A stretch of 64,000 nucleotides of DNA from Paenibacillus sp. ACRRY (GTDB lineage: Bacteria > Bacillota > Bacilli > Paenibacillales > Paenibacillaceae), in assembly GCF_022346995.1 (NCBI RefSeq), contig NZ_JAKRNM010000012.1, positions 1-64,000 on the forward strand, given 5' to 3'. Below, piece after piece: positions 26,662 through 35,055 of the stretch; position 1 is the stretch's first letter; each line of letters starts with the position of its first letter. The position numbers and the translations under genes are program-made. Under the pieces are notes generated by a model, which had not been told where the DNA came from, ran no database searches, and was given only the letters and a program-made list of their open reading frames with translations.

Positions 26662-27555
26662 TTATTTCGAAGCTGTCATGCGGCGGTATACCACCCGGCC
26701 GATCCAGCGTGCACTCAGATTGAACGCCAGTACAAGGATAACAAGCACCGCAGATGCTCCGGCTGCCACTTCCTTGGAATCTGGCCCAATGCCTTCACTG
26801 TTGACTTTCCAGATATGAACGGCAAGTGTCTCTGCCGGACGGAATGGGTTAAGCGGCGATCTTGGGCTTGTCGGATTCCAGTCCGTAAAGTCCAGTGGTG
26901 GACTACTCATTCCTGCTGTAAACATCAGGGCTGCCGCTTCACCGAAGATCCGGCCGGAAGCCAGGATTGTACCGGTAATCAAGCTTGGCAGCGCCACAGG
27001 CAGCAGGATGGACGTAATGATCTTCCATTTGGACAGACCCAGTGCCAGGCCCGCTTCCTTCTGTTCTTTCGGAACGGCCCGGAAAGCCTGTTCCGTTGTC
27101 CGCACCATGAGCGGCAAGTTGAATATCGCGAGCGCCATGGCACCCGAGATTAGGGAGAAGCCAAGGCCGAACGTATTAACAATCAACAAGAGACCAAACA
27201 AACCGATAACGATCGACGGGAAGGAGGACAATACCTCAACAACCAATCGGATAAAACTTGTAATCTTGCCTGGCTTCGCATACTCCGCCATATAGATTCC
27301 TCCGCCCCAACCGAGCGGAATGGTGATAATGAGCGTTAAGATCAACAGGAAGATGGAGTTAAAGAGCTGCGGTCCAATTCCGCCGCCCCCTTTGAGCAGC
27401 TGCGGCGCACTCGTCAGGAAGTGCCAGTTGATTTGCCCTACTCCCCGGAACAGGATGAATCCCAGCAAACCGAGCAGCAATACCACGATGAACAAGGCTA
27501 AAACAACTATGATGGATGTAGCAATTTTATCGACCGTTTTCGCCTTCATTTTCAT
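26662..27555 (-). CDS. pstA: phosphate ABC transporter permease PstA
   Basis: A 297-residue permease with six hydrophobic segments and the conserved cytosolic loop EAGLALGLSKWKIITSILLP that contacts PstB. The ATG overlaps the pstC stop by 4 bases. With PstC it forms the membrane channel of the phosphate importer. Confidence 0.96.
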   Translation of the reverse strand: MKMKAKTVDKIATSIIVVLALFIVVLLLGLLGFILFRGVGQINWHFLTSAPQLLKGGGGIGPQLFNSIFLLILTLIITIPLGWGGGIYMAEYAKPGKITSFIRLVVEVLSSFPSIVIGLFGLLLIVNTFGLGFSLISGAMALAIFNLPLMVRTTEQAFRAVPKEQKEAGLALGLSKWKIITSILLPVALPSLITGTILASGRIFGEAAALMFTAGMSSPPLDFTDWNPTSPRSPLNPFRPAETLAVHIWKVNSEGIGPDSKEVAAGASAVLVILVLAFNLSARWIGRVVYRRMTASK

Positions 27556-28460
27556 ACCCGGTTTCTCCTTTCGAGCAAACGAACCAGAATGACGAATACA
27601 AACGTCATCACAAGCAAGACAAGTGCCATACTCCAGAGTGCATTATTATGAACCGAACCCATTGTGGTGTTACCCATACTCAGGGTGATTACACTTGTTA
27701 GTGTAGAAGCTGATTCAAGCAAGGATGTCGGTACATGCGGTGCATTACCGATAACCATCTGTACGGCAAGTGCTTCACCGAAGGCACGAGCCATACCCAG
27801 AACGATCCCTGTCAGCAAGGCTGGCAGAACCGTTGGAATAATAACGCGGTAGATCGTCTGCCAGCGCGTAGCGCCCAGAGCATAGGACGATTCACGCAAA
27901 CCTTTGGGCAGAGCAGACAGAGCATCCGCCATAATGCTTGTTACGGTAGGCAGAATCATTACGGATAGAACCAAACATCCGGCTGCAATCCCGATGCCGG
28001 CTCCGCCGAAGATGCTGCGCAATAAAGGCACGATAACGCTCAGACCGATAAAACCGTATACGACAGACGGAATACCGGACAACAATTCAATGGCAGGCTG
28101 CAGTATCTTTTTCCCTTTACCCGGTACAATCTCCGTCATAAAGAGTGCCGCACACAAACTGAGCGGGCTTGCAATCAAAGCGGCCAGCAGGGTGGTTGTG
28201 AAGGAACCGGTGATGAACGGTAATGCTCCATAGGCTGCTGGTTCTGATGATGGACTCCACGTTTTGCCGAACAGGAATTCACTCAGGCTCACACCATCCT
28301 TAAAAAAGGTTGAGAGACCCTTGGACGCCACAAAATAAACGATGGAAAACATGACCACGATCAACAATACGACACAAATCGACGTATAGATCCGTCCTGT
28401 CCACTCTTCCCAGAAATGTTTCTCTCTCAAGGGCCGGCGTGACTTGATCTTGCTGTTCAT
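27552..28460 (-). CDS. pstC: phosphate ABC transporter permease PstC
   Basis: A 302-residue permease with six hydrophobic segments and the ATPase-contact loop ESSYALGATRWQTIYRVIIP. The ATG at 28460 has GAAGGGGG 7 bases upstream; an ATG at 28487 with a weaker GAAGG site is the alternative. About 140 bases separate it from pstS, a gap that includes a hairpin, consistent with pstS being made in excess of the membrane parts. Confidence 0.95.
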   Translation of the reverse strand: MNSKIKSRRPLREKHFWEEWTGRIYTSICVVLLIVVMFSIVYFVASKGLSTFFKDGVSLSEFLFGKTWSPSSEPAAYGALPFITGSFTTTLLAALIASPLSLCAALFMTEIVPGKGKKILQPAIELLSGIPSVVYGFIGLSVIVPLLRSIFGGAGIGIAAGCLVLSVMILPTVTSIMADALSALPKGLRESSYALGATRWQTIYRVIIPTVLPALLTGIVLGMARAFGEALAVQMVIGNAPHVPTSLLESASTLTSVITLSMGNTTMGSVHNNALWSMALVLLVMTFVFVILVRLLERRNRV

Positions 28461-28552
28461 TACCGTTCCCCCTTCGGTCTGTTCCATAACAACCATCCTT
28501 CTATAATAGAGTAATGTAAAATATGGGATTATTTCATTCAAAAACCGCGTAA

Positions 28553-28577
28553 AGAGGCAGGACCTTAGTCCGCCTCT
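28553..28577 (-). terminator. attenuating hairpin between pstS and pstC
   Basis: On the minus strand AGAGGC-GGAC pairs with GTCC-T-GCCTCT around TAAG, with only a partial T run after it (TTTACGCGGTTTTTG). It would let some transcripts stop after pstS and others read into pstCAB, or it may protect the pstS mRNA 3' end. Confidence 0.6.
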
Positions 28578-28602
28578 CTCGCTGTATGCGCAAGTTCAAA
28601 GA

Positions 28603-29541
28603 TTATTGAGTCAAGTTACCCGCTGCATCGCGTTTTACTTTCATACCGGATACTGGAATGTAACCCAGTTCCGTTACGTCTGTTTGTTGAATTTCGTCAC
28701 TCAGCATGTAGTCGAGGAATGCTTTTGTAGCTGCATCCGGCTCACCTTTAGTGTACATGTGTTGGTAAGCCCACACTGGATATGTTCCAGCTTCTACGTT
28801 CTCAACGGATGCTTCAACGCCTTCGTACTTCAGGACTTGCAAGCTGTCATCGAGGTAAGACAGTGCCAGGTAACCAATTGCTCCTGGAGTCTCGGATACA
28901 AGCTTCTTAACTGTACCTGAGGAATCTTCTTGAATGGAACCTTGGATATCTTCTACTTTCGTTCCCAGAGCGAAGTTCTCGAATGTTGCACGAGTACCGG
29001 AGCTGCTAGGACGGTTAACGATAACGATTGCTTGGTCAGCACCACCAACATCTTTCCAGTTTGTGATTTTACCGGAGAAGATATCGATCAATTGTTGTTT
29101 CGTCAGGTCTTCAACACCTGCATCTTTGTTGCTTACTGGTGCGATAGCTACTACTGCTACTTGATGATCAACCAGTTCTTTTGCTTTTGCTTCATCTTCC
29201 AGCTTCTCTTCTGCAAATACGTCGGAGTTACCGATTGTAGCTTGTCCGTCAGATACTTGAGTCAAACCCGTACCACTACCGCCACCTTGCACTTGCACTG
29301 TTACATTTTTATATTCATCAACTGCCATAAATTTTTGTCCAGCTTGCTCTACCAGAGGTTGCAGTGCTGTTGAACCAACAGCCAGGATGTTTCCGCTAAG
29401 CTCAGCAGCTGTTTCTGTTCCGCCTGCTCCTGAACCATTGCTTGTAGCGCCCTCTGTACCAGCGTCATTTTTGGATCCGCATGCTGCGAGTACCAGTACG
29501 AACGTTAAGGTCATCAAAATAAACGGCAACTTTTTAAACAT
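28603..29541 (-). CDS. pstS: phosphate-binding lipoprotein
   Basis: A 312-residue substrate-binding protein anchored outside the membrane: signal peptide with lipobox LAAC, then a Gly/Ser/Thr-rich linker, then the phosphate-binding fold with VGSTALQPL, GGGSGTGLTQV and NRPSSSGTRATFE, which carry the phosphate-contacting Ser, Thr and Arg residues. GGGGAGG precedes the ATG. First gene of pstSCAB and preceded by a PhoP-box-like array, so it should be induced in phosphate starvation. Confidence 0.97.
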   Translation of the reverse strand: MFKKLPFILMTLTFVLVLAACGSKNDAGTEGATSNGSGAGGTETAAELSGNILAVGSTALQPLVEQAGQKFMAVDEYKNVTVQVQGGGSGTGLTQVSDGQATIGNSDVFAEEKLEDEAKAKELVDHQVAVVAIAPVSNKDAGVEDLTKQQLIDIFSGKITNWKDVGGADQAIVIVNRPSSSGTRATFENFALGTKVEDIQGSIQEDSSGTVKKLVSETPGAIGYLALSYLDDSLQVLKYEGVEASVENVEAGTYPVWAYQHMYTKGEPDAATKAFLDYMLSDEIQQTDVTELGYIPVSGMKVKRDAAGNLTQ

Positions 29542-29638
29542 GTTTTGTTTTCCTCCCCCAATGTAGTGATGGCGTTTTGTGAATTTGTTTGATCACCATC
29601 AACTCTTTTATCATTGTAGTTTCGGTATGTCATCTCAA

Positions 29639-29666
29639 AATCAATGTTTTGTAAACGCAATGTTAA
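29639..29666 (-). promoter_or_regulatory. probable Pho box upstream of pstS
   Basis: On the minus strand TTAACA (29666-29661), TTTACA (29655-29650) and TTGATT (29644-29639) recur at exact 11-base steps. This matches the B. subtilis PhoP box, direct TT(A/C/T)ACA hexamers spaced by about 5 bases. A TACAAT -10-like word follows about 20 bases downstream. Confidence 0.75.
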
Positions 29667-29730
29667 AATTATGGGCGGTGTTTTGAAATAAATGGAAGTG
29701 AAAACAACTCCGTGAGCGACCGTTCCGGTT

Positions 29731-29841
29731 ACGGATCGTTCTTCCGATCGCTGTTGTCTCCAAATTTTCTTGATCATATATTTTATATGTTAAAAATCGG
29801 AGACAAAGGCGAGCGCTTCGCTTCTTCAGAATCGATTCCGT
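29731..29841. repeat. dispersed hairpin repeat, copy A
   Basis: A 111-base element shared with 38249-38366. Both contain TTCCGATCGCTGTT, then TC-CCA-ATTTT, a variable centre, AAAATC, AAAGGCGA and CGCTTCGCTTCTTCAG. In this copy the outer arms ACGGATCGTTCT and AGAATCGATTCCGT pair, and an inner arm GTCTCCAAATTTT pairs with AAAAATCGGAGAC, so the whole unit can fold into one long imperfect hairpin. It is noncoding and sits between pstS and the arsB-like gene. Confidence 0.75.
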
Positions 29842-29871
29842 CCCCTCCACTGCTTCGGTGTTGTATGGTCG

Positions 29872-29902
29872 CTTCCAGACGTTTCAATCCACCGTCTGGA
29901 AG
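29872..29902. repeat. 10-bp inverted repeat
   Basis: CTTCCAGACG (29872-29881) and CGTCTGGAAG (29893-29902) are perfect reverse complements around an 11-base loop. It lies between the dispersed repeat and the arsB terminator and has no T tract. Confidence 0.5.
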
Positions 29903-29914
29903 AGGTAAGAGAAC

Positions 29915-29950
29915 AAAATAGACCAGCCCCAAAAGGGCCGGTCTATTTTT
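29915..29950. terminator. terminator after arsB-like gene
   Basis: AAAATAGACCAGCCCC (29915-29930) pairs with GGGCCGGTCTATTTTT (29935-29950), leaving A and T runs on the two sides. It can stop minus-strand transcripts from the arsB-like gene and any plus-strand reading. Confidence 0.85.
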
Positions 29951-30047
29951 AATGGTTGATTAGATGTATTTAAACTTCATATATAGAAGAAAATAAAAAA
30001 ACTGCCTTCTCAAGTGCATGGCACCAGAGCAAAAGCAGCCTTTTCTA

Positions 30048-31340
30048 CTAATTCAAAATCCACAGCCATAGAGCCAGTCCAGCCAATGTAATCAACAATG
30101 TCGGGATCGTCAGGATGATACCTGTCTTGAAATAATATCCCCACGTAATCTTCACACCCTTCCGCGACAACACATGCAGCCATAGCAATGTGGCCAGCGA
30201 ACCAATCGGTGTCATTTTTGGTCCCAGATCAGACCCGATCACGTTGGCATAGATCAACGCTTCTCGAACAATGCCTTCGGTATGTGCATCCTGGATCGCC
30301 AGCGCGTTAATCAATACAGTTGGCAGATTGTTCATCACGGACGATAATACTGCTGCAATCAATCCCATGCCCATCGATGCAGCCAGCAGGCCATGCTCTG
30401 CTATGGCATCCAGCCAGCGGCTCAGATGATCTGTTAATCCAGCATTACGCAGTCCGTATACAACGATGTACATGCCTACCGAGAAGACCACAATGGACCA
30501 AGGCGCTTCCTTGACAACACGTTTCAGGTCAACTGCTTCACTCTTGCGTGCCAATATGGCGAATAGCAGCGCGACGGCGCCCACGATAACCGATACCGGG
30601 ATCGGCAGAAATTCACTGGAGACGTAGGCTATCAAAAGCAGCGCAAGCATATACCAGGCAATACGGAACATCCGCGGGTCGCGAATGGCTTCCTTGGGAT
30701 CACGCGCGGCGGAGATGTCGTAGCGATGAGGTATACTTTTACGATAAAACAGATACAGCATTCCTGTACTCGCTACAATGGAAAAGAAATTGGGAACAAT
30801 CATCCGCACAGCATACTCCACAAACGTAATTCCAAAATAATCGGCTGACACAATATTCACCAGGTTGCTGACAATCAGCGGCAGTGACGTAGTATCGGCA
30901 ATAAACCCGCTTGCCATGACAAATGCAAGTACCATACGTTCATCGAATTTCAGCGCACGCACCATGGCGAGAACAATCGGAGTCAGAATAAGCGCAGCAC
31001 CATCGTTGGCAAATAAAGCAGACACTGCTGCTCCGAGCAAAATGGAGTAGATGAATAACCTGCGGCCATTCCCTCCAGCGAGTCTCGCCATATGAAGTGC
31101 AGCCCATTCGAAGAATCCAGTCTCATCCAGAATCAGTGAAATCATAATGATGCCGACAAATGCCAGTGTTGCATTCCATACGATGGACGCCACATCAGAG
31201 GCATCATTCAGACTGACGACACCACATAGCAAGGCGAGCACCGCTCCACCTGAGGCAGACCAGCCAATACCCAGTCCACGAGGCTGCCAGATCACCAATG
31301 TAACGGTTAATGCAAAGATTAGTATAGCTACGTATGTCAT
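30048..31340 (-). CDS. arsB: ArsB-family arsenite/anion transporter
   Basis: A 430-residue membrane protein with about 11-12 hydrophobic segments of the ArsB/NhaD (ion transporter) superfamily. Typical ArsB stretches are seen: [56 protein letters not shown] and [16 protein letters not shown], ending with [20 protein letters not shown]. It would export arsenite or antimonite by ion gradient. No ArsR, ArsC or ArsA gene is near, so it is an orphan and its regulation and real substrate are open. The family call is firm. Confidence 0.88.
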   Translation of the reverse strand: MTYVAILIFALTVTLVIWQPRGLGIGWSASGGAVLALLCGVVSLNDASDVASIVWNATLAFVGIIMISLILDETGFFEWAALHMARLAGGNGRRLFIYSILLGAAVSALFANDGAALILTPIVLAMVRALKFDERMVLAFVMASGFIADTTSLPLIVSNLVNIVSADYFGITFVEYAVRMIVPNFFSIVASTGMLYLFYRKSIPHRYDISAARDPKEAIRDPRMFRIAWYMLALLLIAYVSSEFLPIPVSVIVGAVALLFAILARKSEAVDLKRVVKEAPWSIVVFSVGMYIVVYGLRNAGLTDHLSRWLDAIAEHGLLAASMGMGLIAAVLSSVMNNLPTVLINALAIQDAHTEGIVREALIYANVIGSDLGPKMTPIGSLATLLWLHVLSRKGVKITWGYYFKTGIILTIPTLLITLAGLALWLWILN

Positions 31341-31480
31341 AAATCCTCCTGTACCTTCACCCTGTTACTACTATTATAAATACACCGCAATCTAAGAGAA
31401 AAACCAACGTTATAGTTATACAGGGCAACAGGAGGATTGTCTATCTTTATTTTATTGTATGAACTAGTGTTAGTACCGCG

Positions 31481-33574
31481 TTATGCCTGGTCCTTGTTCT
31501 TTGGCGTATCTTCCACCATTTTGAACATGCCGAGCAGGCCTTGCAATTGTTCCGCCATACTGTTCAGATGTGCCGATGACGAGGCAATCTCCTCTACAGA
31601 TGCCAGCTGCTCCTCAGACGAAGCGGACACGGATTCTGTATTCGCAGCGCTCTCCTGGGTCACGACGGAAATATCATTCATGGCTTGGGCAACACGAGCC
31701 GCCCCTTCCTCAAGCTGCTTCGTTGTTTGAGACAGATCATCAAGCGTATGGGCTGCATCTTCAACGGCTTCACGGATCTGTGCGAATGACTGCCCTGAAG
31801 TATTTACTGCCTGAATACCATCCTCCACCCGAGTCTGGGCAGCCGTCATGGCATTCATGGCAGCATCCATATCCAGACGAATATTATGAACGAGTTCACC
31901 GATTTGTGCTGCAGAGCTGCCGGATTCTTCCGCCAGTTTCCGAACCTCACCTGCTACCACTGCGAATCCGCGACCAGCATCCCCCGCTCTCGCCGCTTCG
32001 ATGGACGCGTTCAGTGCAAGCAGGTTGGTCTGTTTGGAGATGGTGGCGATGACATTAACCATGTTTCCAATTTCGGTGGAACGTGCATTCAAGGACTGCA
32101 CCACCACTGCCAGTTGTTCCACCGTTTCCTGGATGCTGCTCATCTGATCCACGGCCTGTCCCGCAGCTTCATTACCGGAATAAGCTGCTCCGGATGTATT
32201 CCGCATGTTCTGCGTAATGGATTGTACACGTTCAGACATGATGCGAACATCTTCGGCCATACGACTCATCTGCCCCGATCCGTCCGTCACGCTCTTCACT
32301 TGCTGCTCTGCACCTTCCGCAAGTTCCTGAATGGAGAGTGTCGAGTGCTCAATGGCTTTGGTCGTTTGCTCCGCGCTTGCCGACAATTCCTGAGAGGAAG
32401 CCGACACCTGCTCCGTCGTTTCCTGAACACCCAGAATCATCATTCGAAGGTTATCTACCATCCGCTCAAAATACTTGGCGAGATCACCGACTTCATCTTT
32501 TCGTCCGGTTTCCATTTTAACCGTCAGATCACCTTTGCTTACCGCACGAGCAGACTCTTGCAGACGCCGGATTGGACGCAGCATGGAACGTGTAAACCAG
32601 ATAATAAATATTAGCGTGAGGAAGGTCGCAGCCAGAATGACAATTAAGGTTGCCATCCGAATGTCTTTACTGGCATGGGACAATTCACTTTGGAACATCG
32701 TTCCGCCAATCTTCCAGCCCGTTGCTTCATTAGTGGAGAAGATCATCATTTTGGAGTCACCATGATAGGTGTAATCGAACGATCCCTCTTGAGCTGCAAA
32801 CATGGGATCCAAAGCCTCTGACGTTTCTTGCGTGCCAGATTCCACCACAGGTGAGGAGATATAATTTCTCTCCGGATCCATGATGATAACGTACCCTTCC
32901 TTGCCCACCTTAATGGAAGTCTGTTCACTAAGTTCCGTTAGATCCAAAGACAGACCTACCACACCTGATTGGTCTTCCAGTGTTTTGGAGATAAACACGA
33001 CTGTTATTCCATCCGTATTCTTGGACACGGCTGAGACAGCGGGATTGCCCGGGTTGGCCATTGCCAGCGTGTACCATTCCCGTTCCCTTGGATCATAGTT
33101 GGACCCTTGTGCACTGCCGGTTGTTTCTTTTCCCCTAACCATGGTCCCATCTTCAGTTCCTACAAATATATTCAACGCATCGGGATGCAATCCGACATAC
33201 TGCTGTAACTTCACTTCCACTTCAGAAATACCACTATCCTCATTAAGCATGTCCGTCCGAATGGAATCGGCAAAATAATTGATATCATGAATCTTCGCAT
33301 TGACATGGTTTTCAATAATTGAATTCGTTGTGCTTACACTTTGTTTGGCACTATCTATCAGTTGACCTTCTACTGTGCGATCGGCAATCAACAGTGTGAT
33401 CATTCCAATGATCAGACTGGGCACCAGCAATACGGCCAGAAAGGATACCAGTAATTTATTTCGTATACTCCAGACAAAGCCCTTTTTCTTTTTCTTCTTT
33501 TTTATTTTATTTTCTTTCTGTTTGACTGGTTTGGCAGCTTTTTTCGCTTGCCCTTGGTCCAGATTCTCCCCCAT
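31481..33574 (-). CDS. methyl-accepting chemotaxis protein (dCache sensor)
   Basis: A 697-residue chemoreceptor: a basic cytosolic N-terminus with a run of seven lysines, helix 1 (about 41-64), an extracellular double-Cache-like sensor of about 240 residues ([25 protein letters not shown]-like region), helix 2, HAMP, and a long coiled-coil signalling domain with the invariant tip [18 protein letters not shown]. The ATG at 33574 follows GGGGGAG. dCache sensors commonly bind amino acids or organic acids. It is next to a c-di-GMP hydrolase gene, not to che genes. The extended lysine-rich start is unusual. Confidence 0.92.
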   Translation of the reverse strand: MGENLDQGQAKKAAKPVKQKENKIKKKKKKKGFVWSIRNKLLVSFLAVLLVPSLIIGMITLLIADRTVEGQLIDSAKQSVSTTNSIIENHVNAKIHDINYFADSIRTDMLNEDSGISEVEVKLQQYVGLHPDALNIFVGTEDGTMVRGKETTGSAQGSNYDPREREWYTLAMANPGNPAVSAVSKNTDGITVVFISKTLEDQSGVVGLSLDLTELSEQTSIKVGKEGYVIIMDPERNYISSPVVESGTQETSEALDPMFAAQEGSFDYTYHGDSKMMIFSTNEATGWKIGGTMFQSELSHASKDIRMATLIVILAATFLTLIFIIWFTRSMLRPIRRLQESARAVSKGDLTVKMETGRKDEVGDLAKYFERMVDNLRMMILGVQETTEQVSASSQELSASAEQTTKAIEHSTLSIQELAEGAEQQVKSVTDGSGQMSRMAEDVRIMSERVQSITQNMRNTSGAAYSGNEAAGQAVDQMSSIQETVEQLAVVVQSLNARSTEIGNMVNVIATISKQTNLLALNASIEAARAGDAGRGFAVVAGEVRKLAEESGSSAAQIGELVHNIRLDMDAAMNAMTAAQTRVEDGIQAVNTSGQSFAQIREAVEDAAHTLDDLSQTTKQLEEGAARVAQAMNDISVVTQESAANTESVSASSEEQLASVEEIASSSAHLNSMAEQLQGLLGMFKMVEDTPKNKDQA

Positions 33575-33737
33575 CTGCTTCTCCCCCTCTAAAAAGTTCA
33601 ATCTGTCTTTGTTCGTATGTAGGACCTTTCCTTGTCGACCTTAACCCTTATCTTTATACCTAATCTAACGACTGGGTTATCTTATATATCGGCTCAAGTT
33701 CATAATTGTTTGATTACAAAATTTTACATGACATGTC

Positions 33738-33773
33738 AAACAAGCCACTCCGCTAATCTGAAGTGACTTGTTT
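33738..33773 (-). terminator. hairpin after EAL gene
   Basis: AAACAAGCCACT (33738-33749) pairs with AGTGACTTGTTT (33762-33773) with one mismatch. It lies 28 bases beyond the stop of the EAL-domain gene; the T run after it is short. Confidence 0.65.
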
Positions 33774-33800
33774 ATATGTACATATTAAAAAGGCATTTAT

Positions 33801-34844
33801 TTAGGCAGATGTTTGGCGATAAGGACCCTGTGGCGGCTTAGCCGACGGTTTGCCAAAGTAATATCCCTGAGCCAGTTCGATGCCTACGGAACGACAAAAA
33901 TCAAACTCCTCCATGCGTTCGATTCCTTCGGCAAGCACACGTCCCCCGAAGCGGCGTGACATCTCCACAATATCGATAATTTGCTGTTGTTTAACCGGGT
34001 CACGATCACACTGATCAATCAGACTACGATCAATCTTGACAAAATCGGGCTCCAGCCGATTCATCAATTCAATGGTCGAATACCCTGCCCCGACATCATC
34101 GAGCGCAACCGACATTCCACGGGAACGATACACCGAAAAAATATGTTGGAGAATGGACATATGCTGGATCTGTTCCGTTTCCACAACTTCAAACACAAAA
34201 TCCTTGGGGTCCAGCTCCAAGCGTTCAATCGCTTCAAACGTATGGGTCAAGCAAAATTCAGGATTGTATATAGAGGAGGGCAGGAAATTCACAAAGCGTT
34301 TAACACCATGAGGCAAAAAAGCTGCACTTGTTTCGATTGCAGTGATTCTTGCGGTCCGATCCAAAAAGGAATGTAAACCCGTATCCCGGGCAACCTCAAA
34401 CAAGTCATACGGGCTAAATGGAGTTCCATTCTCGGAAGGTCGCAGCAGAAACTCGAATCCGATAATTTGTTCATGTGCGTCAACAATAGGCTGCATATGA
34501 CTGCTGAATTGATTGTTCAAAATAATCGATACCAGATCTGCATGCTTGAATCGAGATTCCAGCATCTGAAGACTAATCCAGCCTGCCTGGTCCGCTTGTT
34601 CATGAATCGGAGTTACCTGTACTGTAATGGATTCTGGACGGATGGTTTCGAGCTTCTGAATCGCTTCCAGCCAGTTCTGTACAGATTCGGCATCCGTATA
34701 GGTCATCCATATCGCTTCTTCCGAATGTTCAACATGCACACCCAACGTTCTCAGCACTTCCAGCAAAACGGGGAAAACGGGACGCAGATACAGAGTACCT
34801 TGATCCTCAATTGGATAGATTGGACTGCAGCCACTGCAATTCAT
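33801..34844 (-). CDS. EAL-domain c-di-GMP phosphodiesterase
   Basis: A 347-residue cytosolic protein. An N-terminal part of about 105 residues starts with a CxxC pair (MNCSGCSP) and has no domain I recognise; the EAL domain follows (about 110-335). Its catalytic signature is complete in form: EFLLRP (E131), VNFLPSS, FEVVETEQ, ALDDVGAGYS, VKIDRSLI and AEGIE, so it is probably an active hydrolase of cyclic di-GMP to pGpG. It would promote motile over sessile states, fitting its position beside a chemoreceptor gene. The CxxC pair could bind zinc or sense redox; this is a guess. Confidence 0.85.
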   Translation of the reverse strand: MNCSGCSPIYPIEDQGTLYLRPVFPVLLEVLRTLGVHVEHSEEAIWMTYTDAESVQNWLEAIQKLETIRPESITVQVTPIHEQADQAGWISLQMLESRFKHADLVSIILNNQFSSHMQPIVDAHEQIIGFEFLLRPSENGTPFSPYDLFEVARDTGLHSFLDRTARITAIETSAAFLPHGVKRFVNFLPSSIYNPEFCLTHTFEAIERLELDPKDFVFEVVETEQIQHMSILQHIFSVYRSRGMSVALDDVGAGYSTIELMNRLEPDFVKIDRSLIDQCDRDPVKQQQIIDIVEMSRRFGGRVLAEGIERMEEFDFCRSVGIELAQGYYFGKPSAKPPQGPYRQTSA

Positions 34845-35009
34845 GTAGAACCCCCTTGCCGGTTTATGTTTCTATTTCAATTAATGTTTAATGGTATATA
34901 CCCAAAGTTTGTAAATATTATAGCATGGGTCATAAAATTAATCTCTAGTGTTTTGATGACTTCCGGTATGAACGTTTTTGCTACAGTCTTAAACATTTTT
35001 GCAGAAAAA

Positions 35010-35039
35010 AAGACCGCCAGTCTGATGACTGTCGGTCTT
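35010..35039 (-). terminator. terminator after nucleotidase gene
   Basis: AAGACCGCCAGTC (35010-35022) pairs with GACTGTCGGTCTT (35027-35039) around TGAT, followed on the minus strand by seven to eight T. It lies 17 bases beyond the nucleotidase stop. Confidence 0.92.
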
Positions 35040-35055
35040 CATTTTCCGCTTAATA

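Noticed and set aside
33478-33520. Run of lysine codons near the start of the chemoreceptor gene, possible frameshift or assembly slip
   Set aside because: The frame stays open through the run and continues into a normal first membrane helix; a mixed A/G codon run (AAA/AAG) is seen, not a pure homopolymer.
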